Notes under the pieces: generated by a model | Database searches by the model: none | What the model saw: only the letters and a program-made list of their open reading frames with translations | What the model was told of the DNA's origin: nothing | Shown: in pieces, positions 7,730 to 10,566 of the stretch | Position numbering within the stretch: the stretch's first letter is position 1 | Layout of the letters: every line of letters begins with the position of its first letter | Made by a program: the position numbers and the translations under genes | DNA from: JAXDLH01 sp034666705 | GTDB taxonomy: Bacteria; Chloroflexota; UBA6077; SHYK01 | Length of the DNA stretch: 10,566 nucleotides | Assembly (NCBI GenBank): GCA_034666705.1 | Contig: JAXDLH010000168.1 | Coordinates: 1 to 10,566 of the forward strand | Reading direction: 5' to 3'

Positions 7730-8512
7730 CTAGCGCGCCGATGCGACGGCGTACCGTGGGTTGGTGCGGCCGTCGAATGCCGCGACGGTGAGGTCATCGG
7801 CTCCAACCGCCTTGAACCCAAGGCCATACTGACGGACGAGGCCCTTGAAGTGGGCGAGTGATACCGGGTCCGAGAGGGTCGCTTGCATACCAGTCGGCCC
7901 GATGGCCTGGATCACATATGGCGGGGAAAGGCGCGTATCGTTCACCAGAATCGTGGTGCCAACGCAATAGATCGACGTGGTATCCACGATGCGCTGGCCG
8001 TTGATATCGATCGCCTCCGCGCCACTCGACCACAGCAGCGCGATCGTGTCCCGCAGATCGAAATCGTGCACGAGCAGGAGGTTGGCATCGGTACCAACGG
8101 GAACTGCGCGGCTTTGACTGTCGTCGAGCGTGATCTTGATCCCGGGACCCTGCATTGGCGTCAGTCCGGCTCGTCGCTTGAGAGCCTGGAGGTCCCCAGA
8201 GAGCCCGGTGAGCTGCGTTTGCTGCGCAGTCTCGTCGCGCTGGGCAACCGCGACCTGCTCACGCAACGTCTTGATGGCGTCCTTCAGCGAGCGCTGCTCT
8301 TCTTCGAGACGAAGAATCGTCTCGGCCGAGACGGCGCGAATCGTCGTTTCGCGCTGCGCGGCGGGAACTGGATGGGTTTGAAGCGCAATGGAGAGAATGA
8401 CTCCGAGTGGGACACCGAGGAGGAAGAGGATCCATCGGCCAGGACGGAACGCCGCGCGCAGCTGTAGCCGGACCGGCCTTGCGGAGCCGCCGCGAGTAGT
8501 CGCGGGAAACAT
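7730..8512 (-). CDS. DUF881 family membrane-anchored protein (first gene of cluster)
   Basis: This is a paralogue of the following gene. The frame opens at ATG 8530 (266 residues), but I prefer ATG 8512 (260 residues) because AGAGG sits 5 bases before it and the upstream ATG has no ribosome-binding site. It has a basic N-terminal tail, one transmembrane segment at about 27-44, and a Glu/Gln/Lys-rich coiled coil at about 62-115. A DUF881 domain runs from MQGPGIKITLDD (about 120-131) to the C-terminus, with LLWSSGAEAIDINGQRI and LSPPYVIQAIGP matching the family pattern. Compared with its neighbour it has a longer cytoplasmic tail and coiled coil. It is the first gene after a strong promoter. 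Function is unknown; two adjacent members could form a hetero-oligomer through their coiled coils, which is inference. Confidence 0.85.
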   Translation of the reverse strand: MFPATTRGGSARPVRLQLRAAFRPGRWILFLLGVPLGVILSIALQTHPVPAAQRETTIRAVSAETILRLEEEQRSLKDAIKTLREQVAVAQRDETAQQTQLTGLSGDLQALKRRAGLTPMQGPGIKITLDDSQSRAVPVGTDANLLLVHDFDLRDTIALLWSSGAEAIDINGQRIVDTTSIYCVGTTILVNDTRLSPPYVIQAIGPTGMQATLSDPVSLAHFKGLVRQYGLGFKAVGADDLTVAAFDGRTNPRYAVASAR

Positions 8513-8517
8513 GGAGA

Positions 8518-8522
8518 CCTCT
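8518..8522 (-). promoter_or_regulatory. Shine-Dalgarno that sets the first DUF881 start
   Basis: AGAGG on the minus strand lies 5 bases before ATG 8512. The alternative ATG at 8530 is preceded by a C/G-rich stretch without a site, so the shorter product is more likely. Confidence 0.55.
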
Positions 8523-8562
8523 GGGGCCATCGCGGATGCGTAATTGCGCGCGTGGTGCTCCT

Positions 8563-8592
8563 ATGGTACGGTCGAGTCGCTGTTTCTGTCAA
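8563..8592 (-). promoter_or_regulatory. Sigma-70-type promoter of the DUF881-tldDE-rnc-smc cluster
   Basis: On the minus strand a perfect TTGACA (8592-8587) is followed by an 18-base spacer and TACCAT (8568-8563), 4 of 6 matches to TATAAT. Transcription would start near 8556, about 44 bases before the preferred DUF881 start. No other promoter of this quality is seen before smc, so it is the likely main promoter for all six genes. Confidence 0.65.
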
Positions 8593-8609
8593 TTTAGGGG
8601 TTGCAGATT

Positions 8610-9401
8610 ATGGAAAACGAGGCGACTTCGCCCCTTCAAAGCCTGCTCGAGGTCATCGCCCGCCTGCACGCGCCAGCTCCGGACGGCTGCCCGTGGTGCC
8701 TGGAGCAAACCCATGAGTCGCTCGCTGACGACCTGCTCAAGGAGGCTCATGAGGCGGCCGATGCCATGCGACGAGGCAATTCCGCCGACTTGCGGAGTGA
8801 GCTCGGCGACGTTCTCTCCCACGTCCTCACGAATGTCTACCTTGCCGACACCGCCGGCGCATTCACCCTCGACGACGTGATCGTCGAGGTAACGAGCAAG
8901 CTCATCCGTCGCCACCCGCACGTCTTCGGCGACGAGAAGGTATCGAGCGCTGAAGAGGTAGCACGCAAGTGGGATGCGATCAAACGGGACGAGCGCCCGG
9001 CCGATGCCTCCGTCCTAGCTGGCATACCAGGATCGTTGCCCTCGCTGATGCGCGCCGAGGAGATGCAACAGCGGGCGGCTCGCGTCGGCTTCGACTGGCC
9101 GGACCAGGGAGGCGTGATCGAGAAGGTGCACGAAGAGATTGACGAACTGCGCGCTGCCGCGCCCGCGGACCAGCCAGAGGAGCTCGGCGACGTGCTGTTC
9201 TCGCTCGTGAACCTCGCCCGCCACCTCGGAGTGGACCCCGAGCTGGCGCTGCAGCGCGCAAGCGACAAGTTCGCGCGGCGCTTTCAGGCAGTGGAGGCGA
9301 CGTGTCATTCCCGCGGCAAGGCACCGGACGCGTTCTCGTTGGATGAACTCGATGCGATGTGGAACGCAGCGAAAACTGCCGAGCGCGAATCGCCCAGATA
9401 G
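8610..9401 (+). CDS. mazG: MazG nucleoside triphosphate pyrophosphohydrolase
   Basis: MazG hydrolyses NTPs and dNTPs to monophosphates and pyrophosphate. It cleans non-canonical nucleotides and, in E. coli, lowers ppGpp. The protein is 263 residues, the full two-domain length. The N-terminal domain has GCPWCLEQTHESL at 26-38, the acidic KEAHEAADA helix at 44-52, and SELGD at 63-67. RRHPHVFGD at 100-108 and W121-x-x-IK follow. The C-terminal domain repeats the metal-binding pattern as HEEIDEL at 174-180 and EELGD at 190-194. ATG 8610 is chosen because AGGGG lies 9 bases before it; an in-frame TTG at 8601 is too close to that site. The usual Asp in GCPWD is Cys30, creating a CPWC motif (see findings). 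It is divergent from the DUF881-smc cluster and converges on the tRNA unit. Confidence 0.95.
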   Translation: MENEATSPLQSLLEVIARLHAPAPDGCPWCLEQTHESLADDLLKEAHEAADAMRRGNSADLRSELGDVLSHVLTNVYLADTAGAFTLDDVIVEVTSKLIRRHPHVFGDEKVSSAEEVARKWDAIKRDERPADASVLAGIPGSLPSLMRAEEMQQRAARVGFDWPDQGGVIEKVHEEIDELRAAAPADQPEELGDVLFSLVNLARHLGVDPELALQRASDKFARRFQAVEATCHSRGKAPDAFSLDELDAMWNAAKTAERESPR

Positions 9402-9435
9402 TAAAGAAAGCCCCCGCCGCAGGTGCAGCGGGGGC
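9402..9435 (-). terminator. Intrinsic terminator shared by tRNA-Pro unit and mazG
   Basis: An 8-bp perfect stem, GCCCCCGC (9410-9417) against GCGGGGGC (9428-9435), has a 10-base loop. On the minus strand it is followed by TTTCTTTA, a good U-rich tail for ending the argS-tRNA transcript just after tRNA-Pro. On the plus strand it starts 8 bases after the mazG stop but is followed by CTGGTTGGT, so termination of mazG should be weaker. Confidence 0.8.
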
Positions 9436-9440
9436 CTGGT

Positions 9441-9517
9441 TGGTCGGGGAGAGAGGATTCGAACCTCCGACCTCTTCGTCCCGAACGAAGCGCGCTGCCA
9501 AGCTGCGCTACTCCCCG
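9441..9517 (-). tRNA. tRNA-Pro (anticodon CGG)
   Basis: The minus strand folds as a standard cloverleaf of 77 bases. The acceptor stem is CGGGGAG with CTCCCCG (C1-G72, A73, as usual for bacterial tRNA-Pro). The anticodon stem CTTCG/CGAAG carries the loop TTCGGGA, giving anticodon CGG with G37. The T arm is GGAGG-TTCGAAT-CCTCT, with a G-T closing pair. The 3' CCA is encoded at 9443-9441. It reads the CCG codon. It lies 54 bases after tRNA-Ser and is followed at once by the terminator hairpin. Confidence 0.97.
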
Positions 9518-9570
9518 AAGGCTGAAAACGGGATCGCTGGCGAAACCGAGCGGACCACCCGAGCGAATCT

Positions 9571-9663
<93 letters not shown>

Positions 9664-9669
9664 GCCGCC

Positions 9670-9675
9670 ATTTTA
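9670..9675 (-). promoter_or_regulatory. Possible -10 box upstream of tRNA-Ser
   Basis: TAAAAT on the minus strand (5 of 6 to TATAAT) lies between argS and tRNA-Ser, but its start point would fall at the tRNA 5' end itself. No clear -35 is present at 16-18 bases. The tRNAs may instead be processed from argS read-through. Confidence 0.2.
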
Positions 9676-9696
9676 CACAATAGCGGGATGGCCGGC

Positions 9697-10566
9697 TCAC
9701 CGCCGTTCTTCCTCTGGGATCTCGACGCGCTCCGGCGCGGTCACGCCAATCAGGTCGAGCGTCGTCGCCAGCACCTGCTTGCACGCCGCGACCAACTTGA
9801 GCCGCGCCTTGGACAATTCCGGCTCGTCGGCTTGCACCACCCGGCAATTGTCATAGAACCAGTGGAAGGCGGTCGCCAGCTCCTGCGCGTAGTAGGGGAG
9901 CTGGTGCGGGGCCAGCGCCGCCGCCGCGTCGGCGATCAACTCGGGCAGCATCAGCATCTTGCGGATCAGCGCCAGCTCGGCCGAGTGCACCAGCAACGCG
10001 GTAGCGCCGTCGTCGAAACGGACCTCACCAGCATGCCGCAGGATGCCGGCCATGCGGGCGTGCGCAAACTGGACGTAGCGTACGGGATTGGCCTCGCCCT
10101 GCGCCTTCGCCAGGTCGAGGTCGAAATCCATCATTGCATCCGGTGATCGGCCCACGAGAAAGAAGCGCACCGCATCCGGGCCGACCTCGTCGATCACCTC
10201 GCGCAACGTCACGAACGCGCCGGTGCGTTTGCCCATCGCGACCGGTTTGCCGTCCCGTATCAGATTGACGAGCTGGTACAACAGCACGACCAGCCGTGAC
10301 TCGTCGGCTCCCAGCGCGGTCATGACGGCCTTCATGCGCGGCACGTGGCCTTGATGATCGGCCCCCCAGATGTCGATCGCGAGGTCGTACCCACGTTCGA
10401 CGAGCTTGTCGTAGTGGTAGGCGATATCTGACGCGAAGTACGTCGGCAGTCCGTTGCTGCGGACGAGCACGTTGTCCTTGTCTTCGCCCAGAGCGGAGGA
10501 GGTGAACCACAACGCGCCCTCGCGCTCGTTCACGTAGCCTCGATCGCGCAGCCGCGCAATGGCCTC
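9697..10566 (-). CDS. argS: Arginyl-tRNA synthetase, C-terminal part (5' end beyond window)
   Basis: ArgS charges tRNA-Arg with arginine in the cytoplasm. The frame is open to the right edge, so 289 residues are visible of a protein that usually has about 550. The visible part starts in the catalytic Rossmann fold with GALWF, then NVLVRSNGLPTYFASDIAYH and IWGADHQGHVPRMKA, all typical of ArgS. The KMSKS-like loop reads AMGKRTG, followed by VTLREVIDEVG. DFDLDLAK and NPVRYVQFAHAR precede the helical anticodon-binding (DALR) domain, and the protein ends PERVEIPEEERR. The N-terminal domain and the HIGH motif are outside the window. The gene stops 33 bases before tRNA-Ser and may be co-transcribed with both tRNAs. 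Confidence 0.97.
   Translation of the reverse strand, partial: EAIARLRDRGYVNEREGALWFTSSALGEDKDNVLVRSNGLPTYFASDIAYHYDKLVERGYDLAIDIWGADHQGHVPRMKAVMTALGADESRLVVLLYQLVNLIRDGKPVAMGKRTGAFVTLREVIDEVGPDAVRFFLVGRSPDAMMDFDLDLAKAQGEANPVRYVQFAHARMAGILRHAGEVRFDDGATALLVHSAELALIRKMLMLPELIADAAAALAPHQLPYYAQELATAFHWFYDNCRVVQADEPELSKARLKLVAACKQVLATTLDLIGVTAPERVEIPEEERR

Noticed and set aside
6683..7861. A 392-codon plus-strand frame across tldD and the DUF881 genes.
   Set aside because: It is antisense to three supported genes and has no start site or motif of its own.
8513..8530. ATG 8530 as the start of the first DUF881 gene.
   Set aside because: No Shine-Dalgarno precedes it; ATG 8512 has AGAGG at 5 bases. 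It remains possible, so the start is stated as preferred rather than certain.
8601..8609. TTG at 8601 as the mazG start.
   Set aside because: It directly abuts the AGGGG ribosome-binding site; ATG 8610 has proper spacing and matches the usual protein length.

Overview
The window is ordinary-looking chromosomal DNA from a high-GC bacterium. The gene content (a tandem DUF881 pair, adjacent tldD/tldE, rnc-smc, mazG, argS) and the SMC and ArgS sequence style suggest a Chloroflexota lineage close to Thermomicrobia. That is an inference from remembered family sequences, not a search result. I see no mobile element, CRISPR array, phage gene or clear sign of horizontal transfer, and coding density is very high.

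Positions 1-8530 hold one compact minus-strand cluster of six genes. In transcription order they are two membrane-anchored DUF881 proteins, tldD, tldE/pmbA, rnc and smc. smc runs off the left edge with only its last few residues missing. Gaps are 0 to about 60 bases, and rnc and smc abut exactly (TAG then ATG). A good sigma-70 promoter (TTGACA, 18 bp, TACCAT) lies just upstream of the first gene. The cluster joins a two-subunit metalloprotease (TldD/TldE), double-stranded RNA cleavage (RNase III) and chromosome condensation (SMC) behind two envelope-anchored proteins of unknown function. smc is an uninterrupted frame of 1161 codons that I translated in full, although its reading frame has no stop codon inside the window.

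Positions 8610-9401 hold mazG, transcribed divergently on the plus strand. The short shared intergenic region carries the main minus-strand promoter.

Positions 9441-10566 hold a second minus-strand unit: the C-terminal half of argS (open at the right edge), then tRNA-Ser(CGA) and tRNA-Pro(CGG), both with CCA encoded. A strong hairpin with a T-rich tail ends this unit and lies directly after mazG, so it probably serves both converging transcripts.

Nothing here amounts to a clearly new system. The most interesting points are residue-level departures from well-known families: a CPWC motif in MazG where GCPWD is expected, a Ser at a metal-ligand position in RNase III, and an SMC hinge without the usual glycine-rich motif. 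The unusual operon composition is also worth checking.
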